64,000 nucleotides of DNA, taken from NCBI GenBank assembly GCA_947247005.1, contig OX365962.1:3631201-3695200 (forward strand), given 5' to 3'. The position numbers and the translations under genes were made by a program. Of the stretch, positions 26,698 to 37,842 are shown piece by piece; the first letter of the stretch is position 1; each line of letters starts with the position of its first letter. Origin of the DNA: Spisula solida (Eukaryota > Mollusca > Bivalvia > Venerida > Mactridae). Under the pieces are notes generated by a model. It saw nothing but the letters and a program-made list of their open reading frames with translations, was not told the DNA's origin and searched no databases.

Positions 26698-27671
26698 CGA
26701 GGGATGATCCATATATAACGAGAAAATGCTTATAATTTTGTTATTACTTAGTATTTTCTAAAAATATTTAATGTGGTGGTTAATACATATATTAGGAGAA
26801 GACGTATGGAATATTTTTTAAATATATCGAAAAATAAATTATTTGGAACATTTTTGCCGACCTATGAAACCTGTAGGCGGGGCAACGTCATATTTGCACA
26901 TTTTAACGTTATTCAGAATTGAACTTTGATCAATTTGACGATCACATGCCTAAGGCCTTACTGTATTTTTTAAAAAATATTTTCAGATTATCATCCTTCG
27001 ATATGTATACGTCTTCGCCAATGCTATACAAAGTTGAAAAATTCTCACGATAGTCATCTTTCGGAATTTCATTCAAAACATTCGACATTTTCGTGCGGCG
27101 TTGACGTCACGTTACGTCTACTTTGCGTTAGACCTCTAGCCTTTTTCCAGTCAATTTTTAATATGTTATTATGTTCACAAATCGCAGCTTTTGACATGAC
27201 ATGATCACAAAATGTTTACTGAATATCTTGCACAATTTTATTATTACTTATTTTCTTCAAAACTAAATATTTTAATGAAACCCTTTTGTCGTCGGTATTT
27301 TTGCTATCACGGAACGATAACACGTGCGCGACGTAACGAATGACAACGCAACCCGTGTATGACGTCATCATCAGTCAGGCGCGTCTTATGTGATCCCGAG
27401 TACCAATTGTCATAACATTGCTGTTGCTTACATTAAAACTGTGAGTGTTTGAATTTGCGTGACAATGGTCAAAACTCCGAAAAATGCCCCGCCTTTGCGT
27501 ATCGAGGGTAACCTTGGCAACCATAGATTTTAACATGGCGACGCTGTTATCATGAACATTCAGGGAAACATTGCTAATGTATGTTATTACTACCAGCTAA
27601 AGTTTGAGTAAAATCTAACGGATAATAACAAAATTATAAGCATTTTCTCGTTATATATGGATCATCCCTCG
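26698..27671. mobile_element. TA-flanked MITE, 974 bp
   Basis: Inverted ends CGAGGGATGATCCATATATA... of about 50 bp at 26698 and 27671, each flanked by TA. The ends and TA target fit a Tc1/mariner-type non-autonomous element. The interior has two CGTCACGTTACGTC-like blocks and no ORF. It lies 178 bp after the TRIM-like stop and may be in its 3' UTR. Confidence 0.88.
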
Positions 27672-27673
27672 TA

Positions 27674-28635
27674 CGTCTCATTCTTATGTAAATTTTTGCA
27701 TGTACCCCTAATAGATAGAGTTATAGACGCAATAGGCGTATCTGGGTTCTATTACTTGTGTATCAGTGCGGGGGCGAACTGGGTGCGTGTGTGAGTGTGA
27801 CAGTCCATGTACAACATGTATATCCTTGTTACTAGTATGCTATTTCACTACGTTTTGTACATGCTTGTCTTGATATTCTAATTATCATTGTATGTATTTG
27901 TAAAAACAGGAAGTCGGTCTCAATATTATGTAATTATTTGCAAGTGTCCCAACCAACATGATAGAGTTCCAGACACAATCTGCCTCTCTGGGTTCTATTA
28001 TCTGCCGTTCTTCTGTGATATATGTTACATTTATATCACTCCACATGTGGAGTTTGTGGAATACTTAAGAGAATGATACTGATTGTTACTTTCAGGAAAG
28101 TACCGCTCAGAACTGAAACGATTTAAAATGGTTCTGTTTTTAAATGGAAAACAGAAATAACAGTATGCTGTTTTAAAGGGTGATTCTATGTTTATGCATT
28201 GTGTGAGGGAGCTTGGCTATGGTATTTTGTATGTTTATATGATATCATATACTTTGTGTCTCGGATTTAATACATGTATTATCATGTGCTATAATATGAA
28301 CAATGAAGCATATTAACTTGAGACCCATATTGTTGAAGATGTCAATTAAGTGTAATACGGCATTTTGCATGTTTGTACATATTGTATAAATGTACTTCGT
28401 GTCACGGAATTCATAATTTCGTGTGATATGAATAAGATTCACACAAGAAACAAATAATATATTTTGTTGATGTTAACATTAAAGTGTACACGTCCTCATG
28501 TTTTTACTTGTAGTTATTACCGTACTTGATGTCACTAATTACAACAAACCCGTGCGTCCCTGGTTTACACAGTCCATAGTGTCCCTAAATACCCTTGTAA
28601 GCATGAATGCTGCATCAACTCAATGTGTCCTTTGT
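27674..28635. other. No gene; short diverged duplications
   Basis: Pairs of diverged direct copies, such as ATAGAGTT....ATCTGGGTTCTATTA at about 27715-27755 and 27960-28000. No coding signal. Confidence 0.4.
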
Positions 28636-28930
28636 TCATGCATTCCCTAGCATCTTTGAAGTAACTGGTATTCCAATTTCTAACAGCCACTGGTAGGCCT
28701 GGATGCTGCAATCACTCAATGTATCCTTTGTTAATGCATCACCTAGTATCTTTGAAGTAACTGGTATTCCAATTTCTAACAGCCACTTGTAGGCCTGGAT
28801 GCTGCAATCACTCAATGTATCCTTTGTTAATGCATCACCTAGCATCTTTGAAGTAACTGGTATTCCAATTTCGAACAGCCACTGGTAGGCCTGGATGCTG
28901 CATCCACTCAATGTCTTCATAGTTCAAGCA
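28636..28930 (-). repeat. 93-bp tandem repeat, about 3 copies, open on minus strand
   Basis: The 93-bp unit keeps one minus-strand frame open over three copies. Each reads roughly L-S-D-C-S-I-Q-A-Y-Q-W-L-L-E-I-G-I-P-V-T then S-K-M-L-G-D-A-L-T-K-D. A further degraded copy lies below 28636 with a stop. No splice context was found; possibly a decayed repeat-protein fragment or a plain satellite. Confidence 0.75.
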
Positions 28931-30114
28931 ACCAGTAGTAATCGTGAAGTCCCTGGGCTCCCGAGTGCCGATAGCCCCTTGTATGCACTGGACCTGCATC
29001 GACCACTGTCCATGTTACATGCAATCACATGATATTCATGAGCTCCTGAAACACCTGGTAAATGGACTGACCATGTATGTTGTTCTTGGTACCTTTAGTT
29101 GATGGTTTCAGCCCTAGGCTAACGTTGTTCATGCTGCCTATAGTGACCACTGTTCTTTCAGTTCATAATGTTCCTAGTTCCTGCAAGCAAATCTGTAAAC
29201 TGTTTTATCAAAGCACTTACGATAATCTTGAAGTTACGCCCAAATTTAAGTCTTGTATAATTCATTAGCAGTTTGGGAAAAGAATCAGTAAAATTAATAA
29301 TGTTTCAGTCAATGAATTCCTACAAAGCATGTATGTCCCTAATGTATATTAGATCAATAATAATAAAGAATTTAAATGTGTGCGTAACATTACGATTATC
29401 GTAAGTGCTTTGATAAACAATGCTGGAATCTACATTTTTCTAACTTAATGTAGTACCCATGCCTTTTATCTAACGATCAAATTTTTACAGAAACACATCG
29501 CCGCAGCAATTGAGCTATGCATTGTTTTTACCTGTTTTTATCAAACTGACATCGGCAAAATCTGACTTATTTAATTTTAGACCTAGGACCATTTGGGTTT
29601 GTGATGCATGCAGATAAAAAAAATTCTATCGAACAGCAAAAGGGTTTTGTTGATAAAGACAATATCTTTGTTTATCTGTATGCACCAAGTTGAAGTTAAA
29701 GACCACTATCAAGGTAGCGTTATTTCCCTTTGTATGTCTATGAGATATAAGGCAAACACACACTTTGAAAAGTCTAGCTAAAATGATATGCATCAATACT
29801 CTGTATCTGAATGTGTACAAGTGCCAGGCAGTGTCGCACCTCTTACATGTAATAGGGAACTCTCAAAATACAGAAAGAAGAGGTGTAACTGAATATACAA
29901 CAACAGCATATAATGTTACAAACACATTTTACTGGCAATAAATATTTTACATATAAGAAGCTGATGTGACTAAAACAAATAAGGTAGAAATAATGATGAT
30001 GTAATGTGTGATTTTAAAAAGTGTATCAAAGAATCATACAGTAAGAATGTGGACGATATTGACAACAATGGTCATTGTATGTGATCACATAGAATGTTCT
30101 ACAAAATGACAGGA
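28931..30114. other. No gene seen
   Basis: AT-rich, with short ORFs only and no recognisable product or repeat. Confidence 0.4.
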
Positions 30115-30325
30115 AGAATGCAGAGGGTCAAGTCCCGGTCAACAGAGCCAAATTACAAATCCTGAAAATCATATGCTACCCTCATTCTTTGCCAAACAAG
30201 TTGAAAAGGCATGCAACTACATTGTTTCTTCCATATAAAACACAAAGCAGATTAAATTGACTATAACTTTGCCGTATTTTAAGATATTTTCATCAAATAG
30301 CTTAAATTTGGTCAGAAATCATAGC
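30115..30325 (+). repeat. Intronic-type repeat B, copy 1
   Basis: Family B: CCAAAT....CCTGAAAATCATATGCTACC, GCAGATTAAATTGACTATAACTTTGCC, TATTTTCATCAAATA. It provides an empty-site reference for the TTAA insertion at 37 kb. Confidence 0.75.
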
Positions 30326-30392
30326 TATTTATTAATAAGCCTGGCATACATCTCCATAAGCATGTGAATAAGGAATTTGAGCTCAGATAGGT

Positions 30393-30722
30393 TGATCGGG
30401 GCCTGAATGAGGTTTAGGGAGTTCGGGGCCTGGTTGATGAGTTTAGGAAGTTCGGGGCCAGATTGAGATGTTTAGGGAGTTCGGGGCCAGATTGAGATGT
30501 TTATGGAGTTCAGGGTCTGATGGAGATGTTTAGGGACTTCGCAGCCTGAATAAGATGTTTAGGGAGTTGGGGGCCTGAATGAGATGTTTAGGGAGTTCGG
30601 GGCCTGAATGAGATGTTTAGGGAGTTTGGGACCTGATTGAGATGTTTAGGGAGTTCGGGGCCTGATAGAGATATTTAGGAAGTTCGAGGCCTGATTGAGA
30701 TGCTTAGGGAGTTTGGGGCCAG
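30393..30722. repeat. 30-bp minisatellite, about 11 copies
   Basis: Unit GAGATGTTTAGGGAGTTCGG plus GGCCTGAAT, repeated with single-base and small length changes. The unit resembles the end of dispersed family D (GAGATGTTTTGGGAGATCAGGGCCTGG at 32712), from which it probably expanded. Confidence 0.9.
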
Positions 30723-32049
30723 GTTTACAGGAGTGATCGGAAGATTTTTACAGATACGGGTACTAGTATATGAAGAAATACAATTGTAGAGGATTAGAAA
30801 TATATCATAATAATTCAGAGTGTTCCATTCGAGTCGAGAATAGGGGTTTTGAGTCTTGAAATTGCCAAAAAGCCACATTTTGACTCTCAAGAATTTTCGT
30901 TTTAAATTTTCTCTTTTCTGGGTATTTTGCCTATAAAATAATAAAATTTAGTCCAAAGTATTACAATGACCGTCCAGATTAAGAAGCTAGTGAAACCCCT
31001 GATCATTTATCATGCCGAACACAATGTACTTATAGATAAACGAACAGGCTGAAATAATCATCACAGGCCTGAAATCTGTATTTTTCTACCCTTTTGCTAT
31101 TAACTCAACATTAATATTAAGACCACACTCCATAAGAAGGAGTGTCTTCAAGGTCCAGATAGTAGTTGTATTACAGATGCTTGACTCAGCATGGGTGAAA
31201 GTTCAGGCATATGTCTGAATTTCAGGTTTTTGACAGTATCGAAAAGCCTGTTTTTTCTTCAATTTCCTTATATAAATTATTGATTTTTGAGGAATTCAGG
31301 TTCTTCAGAATTTCAAACTTTACCCTCAAACTGTACATGACATTATAGCTGGGTTCTGGCGTTAACTATAGTCTGGCATGGTTTGATTATCTGCATATGA
31401 CTGGTTTCTCTAAGCACCGAAACCCATATTTCCATCTTGGTAGTTTCAAGATGGCGCAGATTAAACATGATATAAAAGCGAACTAGCGAAAATCCAGCCT
31501 AAATGACGTTTCATGAATTATAGCAGAGAACTAACTCTGCACAGACAGATTTTGTTATTTATGTATGAGAAACTTACAAATAAATCACAGTTAAACAATT
31601 ACTATATACAATTATGTACACAATGCTATTATATGATATGAGCAGTTTGAATATATTCTAGAAGGATTTATACCACAAAAATGAATGTCTACCACAAAGA
31701 GCCATATATACGGCAATTTTAAATTTTAAAGTTCCTGACACATAAGCAAAGCATGCTTGCTTCCAATTCTTCATCTGAGGCTTCATTGAAATTATCAAAT
31801 CTGACCACTGGATAAGGAGAACAAGCCTTAACAAATTTTGTGCCAGACATACGTCGTTCCATCCAGCACACAAACAGTATCTCCCCGACCTACATATGGT
31901 TTGTTGGCGTGTTAAAAAGAATATGAGATCAACTTTATTGAGAAATCTTACAAATATATGTATCTTTGGTGCAATTACTAGTAAGTAATCTGCTGTATAA
32001 ACACACTACAATAACCATGGGTTCTACAGAGACACAATGCCCAATTGTT
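30723..32049. other. No gene; reference copy of an insertion site
   Basis: About 30930-31010 is a diverged copy of the DNA flanking the element at 61254-62966 (TTTTGCCTAT.AAAT, ..ATGACC..CC.GATTAAGAAGCTAGTG). No coding signal. Confidence 0.5.
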
Positions 32050-32200
32050 CTATAGTTAAATTTAGCTTATGAAATTTCAAATGACCATAACTTAGTCAAT
32101 ACATCAAATATTTTCATAAAATAACTTATTTTCAGCATGACAGTTCATTCTCTTCAGTGCAGCAACTCTGGATATCTGGAATTACAGGACCCCTTAATAA
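32050..32200 (+). repeat. Intronic-type repeat A, copy 1
   Basis: Family A: AAATGACCATAACTTAGTCAAT, then AATAACTTATTTTCAGCA, TTCATTCTCTTCAGTGCAGCAA and ACAGGACCCCTT. Confidence 0.75.
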
Positions 32201-32489
32201 CTTGTTTATGAGATCACCTCATTAGACTATCATAAAACATCCTGTAGCTAAGAATATTATTCTACATAATTAAATTGATATAACAAACAAGGAGAGCGCC
32301 AAATAGTCACAAAATATGCCCAACTGAGATTTGGTTCATGACAATGAAAAATATTGATAGTGAAATAAAAACAAGTTAAAAATGTATTGTCAGCACATTT
32401 GAAGAGGAAAGGAAAAAATGAAAACCTTCTGAATAGAGTCAGGATAAGCTAAACTCTCATTCTTGGTTAATTCAAGGGCTATAATCCTA

Positions 32490-32735
32490 GACCCAATCTC
32501 CCGAAGCATCTCAAGTAGAAATCCCATCTCAAATTGAGATTTTGTTCAAATCAGAGTCAAAAAAAGTTTGAGGCCTTTAAATTTACTGTAACAAATAAGG
32601 TATTAGGTTTTCTGTTTGTTAATGCAAATTTTGAGTCCAGTCTCCAATGGAAATTATCTAAAATACACATGTATGGCAATCTTGAAGATGAGATTTAGCT
32701 ATGTTTGAGTCTGAGATGTTTTGGGAGATCAGGGC
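32490..32735 (+). repeat. Dispersed repeat D, copy 1
   Basis: CTCCCGAAGCATCTCAAGTAGAAATC..CATCTCAAATTGAGATTTTG ... GAGATGTTTTGGGAGATCAGGGCCTGG. Also seen at 34262-34330 (partial) and 53610-53880. Confidence 0.65.
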
Positions 32736-32964
32736 CTGGATGGCCTCGGACGATTCTGCTGATAATCTTAACTTGTCACACAATTATTATATGATGCCCA
32801 TAAACCTTGTCAACCACTTTGAAGGTGTTTGATGAATTCAAGTGCAGACAAGGCTTATTTCTTAATTATAGTTTGATTATAAAATCATTACAATGCTATA
32901 TATATACAGACATAGAAGGTTTCAAATAATAAGTTTACAGATGTATCCTGGAAAAACTGACACA

Positions 32965-33180
32965 GGAACACAGGAAGTGTCATCAGGGCCAAATTCAAAA
33001 ACCTGAAATCATATGCTGCCGACCATTCTTGCCAAACCAGAGGCCTTCAAGCACATTGTTTCCATATTCAACTCAGTTTTTATTGAAAACAAATTCTTCA
33101 GAGCAGATTAAATTGACCCCAATTTGTCATCTCTTGAGTTATGTTCATCAAATAATAATAATACAGACACCCCTGTCAAA
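32965..33180 (+). repeat. Intronic-type repeat B, copy 2
   Basis: CAGGGCCAAATTCAAAAACC, GCCGACCATTCTTGCCAAAC, AGAGGCCTTCAAGCACATTG, then TTCTTCAGAGCAGATTAAATTGACC. Second uninterrupted reference for the 37-kb insertion site. Confidence 0.8.
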
Positions 33181-33794
33181 TGAATTTTTAAATTTCATTC
33201 TGTAGTTGGTGGGCAATGAGGCCCTCGTCTTAATTTTTCCAGGAAAAATCTGTAATATCATAAACTAAACTAAATATGGCGCCAAACTAAAGGTAAAACC
33301 AAATAATGAAGCTAAAAGTGAGAACTTAGTTGCACAACAGAAAACAATAATCACCACCTAGGTCAATCTGAACACAAAGTCACCTGACCCAAGCTAAAAG
33401 AAGCACCAATTAAAACATCAGTGTCGCATAGGACACATGTACAGAGGTAGCTATACCACCAAGTATCACCATCTTTTCACAACTAAGCAGAGTTCAACAA
33501 AATAATAAGATTATGCAGGGATTCCAATTAGGCCTTAGAAACCCAGGCCTGTGATCGCTCCAAGAGTAAAAAGTCTGAAATACCCTAAACCCTCTTCAGC
33601 CCCTCACTCTTGCAAATATATAATTTTAGTAGGTCAGACTGCATATTGCCCCTTTTGTTGAAAAGACACAAAGGAGGGTTTTTTCTTTTTTTAAACATAA
33701 CAGATATTTTATACATTTATACACAAGTTAAATATATACATTATCACATGCGGTATGCCCGTAGAGGTGCTGTAACACCTGCGGCTTCCATCGT

Positions 33795-34015
33795 TACATC
33801 GGCAACAATCCAATATTTCAACTGTTACATCGGCAACAATCCAATATTTCAACTGTTACATCGGCAACAATCCAATATTTCAACTGTTACATCGGCAACA
33901 ATCCAATATTTCAACTGTTACATTGGCAACAATCCAATATTTCAACTGTTACATCGGCAACAATCCAATATTTAACTGAAACACCCGTGATTTCGGCAAC
34001 AATCCAATATGTCAA
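33795..34015. repeat. 31-bp minisatellite, 6-7 copies
   Basis: Unit TTACATCGGCAACAATCCAA plus TATTTCAACTG, near-identical in the central copies and degrading at both ends. Three units equal 93 bp, so a frame stays open, but this is a by-product of the period. Confidence 0.93.
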
Positions 34016-34186
34016 CTATTACACCAGCAGCTCTGGCAACAATATTTCAACATGATTTGAATTTCATTCACACTTTAATTTATTAGTTTAGACAGTCATG
34101 ATGATAAAGGACTTCCAACACATCCTAAATAATTAGGTTACTTGAATGAAGTACGCTGTTCTTGTGTCCTTACAAGGCTACTGGAA

Positions 34187-34211
34187 TCACGTACATCGTT
34201 CTTGCGTTCTT
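34187..34211 (-). CDS. Candidate terminal coding exon of KIF23
   Basis: After E17 (phase 2) an acceptor with a strong pyrimidine tract (CTTTCTTTTTTTCAG) at 34212 would add K-RTQERCT and a TGA stop. That gives a short basic C terminus, as in vertebrate KIF23, whose last residues are also basic. The implied intron is 7.9 kb and skips a 4.5-kb transposable element. The alternative is that E17 reads through its donor. Weak evidence: splice signal and phase only. Confidence 0.25.
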
Positions 34212-34380
34212 CTGAAAAAAAGAAAGGACAACTTTGATCAAAATATTCCCGCCACTTCGCTCCCTCTGATCTCCAAAAACATATCAAGTAAGTAGAAATC
34301 TCAACTGAATTTGAGATTTGCTCAAATAAGCATCCCAGTTTAAATAGAATTATGGCCCCTGATTGACTTTGGTAGTTAGA

Positions 34381-34660
34381 GGGGTTCTACAGAGCAATAA
34401 GCTCAATCCTGAAAATGAGTTACAGGTCTGTTTTGAGTGTCATTAGCACCCCCCCCCCCCCCCCCGGCCACTCCAAAACTCAGATCTATCAAACATTGTT
34501 CTAGCGTTAAAATTCAGCTGATACAATTACAAATGACCATATAACTTTGTCAATTCTTTGAAATTTTTCACCAAATAACTTTCATTTTCAGCAGAAAAAT
34601 TCATTCTTTCTAGTGCAGCAAATCCAGAATTGAAGAACCCCTGTAGTTATTTTGTCAAGG
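34381..34660 (+). repeat. Intronic-type repeat A, copy 2, with poly-C
   Basis: CAATCCTGAAAATGAG, CAGGTCTGTTTTGAGTGTCATTAGCACC, a run of about 18 C (34449-34466), then the ATGACCATATAACTTTGTCAA block and CAGCAAATCCAGAATT. Confidence 0.8.
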
Positions 34661-34841
34661 CTTCTGTCCAGGGCATAAGCGTTTAATGAATACAGCCTTG
34701 TTTTAAATTAATTTGACAATTACCCCAATAAACAGCTTATCTGCAGCTTCGGCTTATTAATAATATGTTACATGTATGATGATATAAGTCAAGAAATATT
34801 GAAATAGTCACAGTAAATCTTCAAAACATAGCATCACTTTT

Positions 34842-35023
34842 AAAGCCTAGGTCCCACTGAGGAATTCCATATCAGCGATATCCTTCCGATTTCTTCTGAT
34901 TCATCACAATTCCTTCAGATAACACAAACTGTCACATGACTTCCTAGAAGCTTCCCCTAGACCACGAGGAGCCTGTACCCAGCACATCACCGAGACAAAA
35001 ATGCTCAGTGGGACCTAAGCTTT
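34842..35023. mobile_element. 182-bp MITE, CCTAGGTCCCACTGAGG family
   Basis: Ends AAAGCCTAGGTCCCACTGAG and CTCAGTGGGACCTAAGCTTT are inverted copies, with TAA (or TTAA) on both sides. Short relative of 13264-13850 and of the motif in the arms of 1-3313. Confidence 0.85.
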
Positions 35024-35117
35024 AACAGTTTAAACCACTTCTCCACAACAAAACACACAGTGCTATACTGCTAAATATAGAATAATTACTGAAAGTTAGT
35101 GAAATAGTCCAAGCACC

Positions 35118-35247
35118 CAGTGAGTGAGTGAGTGAGTGAGTGAGTGAGTGAGTGAGTGAGTGAGTGAGTGAGTGAGTGAGTGAGTGAGTGAGTGAGTGAG
35201 TGAGTGAGTGAGTGAGTGAGTGAGTGAGTGAGTGAGTGAGTGAGTGA
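35118..35247. repeat. (GTGA)n microsatellite, about 32 units
   Basis: Uninterrupted tetranucleotide GTGA/TGAG tract of about 130 bp. It produces a spurious Thr-His-Ser-Leu ORF on the minus strand. Confidence 0.98.
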
Positions 35248-36877
35248 ACAATGGTGCAATATTAAATACTAGAAATGCGTCTGAATTTGAGTGCTGAGTG
35301 TAAGTATTGGTTGTAATTCCTATGATGACGTGCAATGCCCTAAGACGTCCTCACCGATTCCGATGGTATTTCGAGTGAGAAATCATAGGTGAATGAGAAT
35401 GGTCAGAAAGCATTGATTCGGATTGGTCCATAATATTTTTGAGTTTTTTGCTGAGTCTTAGTCCTTCGGTGTTAAAAGATTTTTTTTCCATTTTTCCCAA
35501 TTATTTTTGGAACCAAATAATGTGCCTGGCTCATTTGGTCCTTACCACTCTCAATAAACTTCAGTTTAATAATATATGTTCGATACACAAGTACATAATA
35601 AGCAGCATATATAGTACAATACATAAGCCTATTACAAACTGTACACAGGGGGCATACCATCACCACAGGGTTGTTGTATAACAATAGCTTCTATTTTCCA
35701 GGGGGTTTGTTTTAACTTTAAAGAACCTTTGTCGCTTTGACCCCCAAAAACAATCCAAAATGCCATATTTTAATCTTCATGACCCAGACAAAATGTTTTC
35801 CCTTCCCCAACCTACCCGAATTACAGATTATATTATATAACTATACTTTTATATAACGAAAAAAGCCCTATATTGTGCGATACATTTGTTAGTTAACTAT
35901 AAAGCCACAAAGTGTATATGCTTGGTATAATCTAGGGATATACATTGACCACCAAAAATAAGTATACAGAGGTTATTTCCCTATTAACTTGTCTGTAATA
36001 ACACTATTTGTAGAACAGTGAAACAACAATATTTTGGAAGAAAAGGAATATTTTTGGTTACTTAGTGTAAAGACCACAGGTACCTAGACGCAAAATATTG
36101 TTACCAAAAAATGGGAAAATTCAGCTTACAGGATCATTTAGTTATTTTAATTCAAACATCTTCATCTTTACTTACAAGTATCTCTTTTTGGACTCATTTG
36201 GTGACTGTAGTTTCAGAAACCAGTATGATTGTGACATTCTGATAAGCAATTATCTCATTATATTAAATAATTTAACAAAGTTTAATTTTGCAACTGTATA
36301 CTTATTTTTGGTGGGCACTGTATATAACATAGTATTACCTTATTGTTACACATGGGAAACCAATTCAGGCGATGGTTTATTTTTCCTAAAGTGAAAATGA
36401 TATGTTATAACATCTATATCACTCAAGTTCATATGATATCAATCATTCAATAATATTGTGTTTTGTGCGGCCAAATAAGTTAATTCAGAGTTCAGTGTGT
36501 ACATACACCCGTACCATGTGATACTAGTATGTGACGTAATTTTGGTCATTTTGCATGGATGGTACTGATTCTCGACTCAAGCGTAGAAGATGTCACGTTA
36601 AAAAATCTGTCAAAGAATAAAATACTCACAATTGTTTTAATTTTGTTAAAATAGGTTACATGCCATGTTGTATATTGACACTGAAGCTTGTCCCTCCCCA
36701 TTTTGCATTGCCTCATTCGCTCAATATTGCTCACCCCTCATAACCCCCTTTTCATCCAATTTTGGAAAATCAATCAAAATTAGAACAACAGTCAAAAGAC
36801 CATTATGTTTCTCAATACTTTGAATTTGTCACCAAGTAACGTTTATTTTCTACAAAAAAGTTGATTCATTATACAGG
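35248..36877. other. No gene seen
   Basis: AT-rich; short ORFs lack family features. It would be intron or 3' flank of KIF23, depending on the last exon. Confidence 0.4.
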
Positions 36878-37011
36878 GGGTCAACAGGGCCAAATTTAAA
36901 ATCAGGAAAATCTGATGCGGCCGACCATTTTTGCCATATAAGAGGCCTTCAATGACATTGTTTCAAAAATAAACTTAGTTTGTATGAAAGAAATTCTTCA
37001 GAGCAGATTAA
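36878..37011 (+). repeat. Repeat B copy 3, left half, cut by insertion
   Basis: Runs GGGTCAACAGGGCCAAATTT to CTTCAGAGCAGATTAA and resumes after the 37012-41542 element at 41543 with TTAATTTACAATAACTTTGCC. Confidence 0.88.
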
Positions 37012-37471
37012 GGTGGCTCGGGACTTTCCGAGCTCGAAATCAAAAGTTGACATATTTGCTTGAAACTTAGTACGGACGTATATCATACCCATCTGCGTTG
37101 CATGGTAACGTTCTTATTACAATGACGTCACATGACGTCGCTATTTGGCGCCGTTTTTGGACCTAGCCCTAGAATCATACCGTACATTGATTATGACTAC
37201 ATAACTTTTTCATTTATTCGCCGATTTTAAATTTGTAAATTGAGTATTAATGCTCGATAAATTATCGTTCTGCTAATATGTTTTTATTATACTTCATCAA
37301 CCATTAATAAATAGTGTAGTCGGAAATCGCGCAAAAGACGTCAGAAACGTCAACAAAATGCTACTTGATTTTACGCCTTTTCCCTTAAATATCTAAATTA
37401 TCTGACGGTAACTTTTTTTTAAAACTTCACAGTATGTTGCTGTGGATACAAAGAACAGATTAATTAATAAA

Positions 37472-37756
37472 CAAGACTGCGTTCAATAAACGCTTATGCC
37501 ACCTGTGGAAGCCTTGTCCATAAATAAGTCTAAGTCCAAAATTAGGTCAAGGTGAAGGTCAAAATGGGGTCAGGTGATACAGGTGTGTGGAGAGTGTTCA
37601 TATACACCACATCCATGCAAGTTTGGAAGCTTTGTAGCAAGCCATAATGATGCTAGAAGAAACGGTCAATTTGGGTTAACCGGGACGGACGGACGAACAA
37701 ACGAACGGACGAACAGGGGAATCACTATATGCCTCCCAATCTATCGATACGGGGGC
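37472..37756 (+). mobile_element. SINE with GACGGACG tail, copy 1
   Basis: CAAGACTGCGTTCAATAAACGC ... AGGTCAAGGTGAAGGTCAAA ... GACGGACGGACGAAC ... CTATCGATACGGGGGCATAA. It interrupts the left arm of the TTAA element; the right arm shows the uninterrupted site. ATAAA on both sides is a possible target duplication. Confidence 0.85.
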
Positions 37757-37842
37757 ATAAAAAGGATAGGTTGCCGCGCAAGATTTTTTAGGAAGTAACT
37801 TTGAAATACTGTCGTCGGCCTTAAAAATTGACGACGCTGCAT

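Noticed and set aside
33610..33975. 121-codon plus-strand ORF
   Set aside because: Produced by the 31-bp minisatellite read in three phases; no protein features before the repeat.
28636..34015. Tandem arrays as possible CRISPR-like arrays
   Set aside because: Units are contiguous without unique spacers, and the DNA is clearly animal.
35096..35335. Leu-Thr-His-Ser repeat ORF
   Set aside because: Translation of the GTGA microsatellite.
37574..37798. Similar short ORFs at 37574, 49779 and 59778 (H-P-C-K-..-F-V-A-S-H..ARR)
   Set aside because: They are the same frame of a SINE family, not a gene; copies carry indels and end in the GACGGACG tail.
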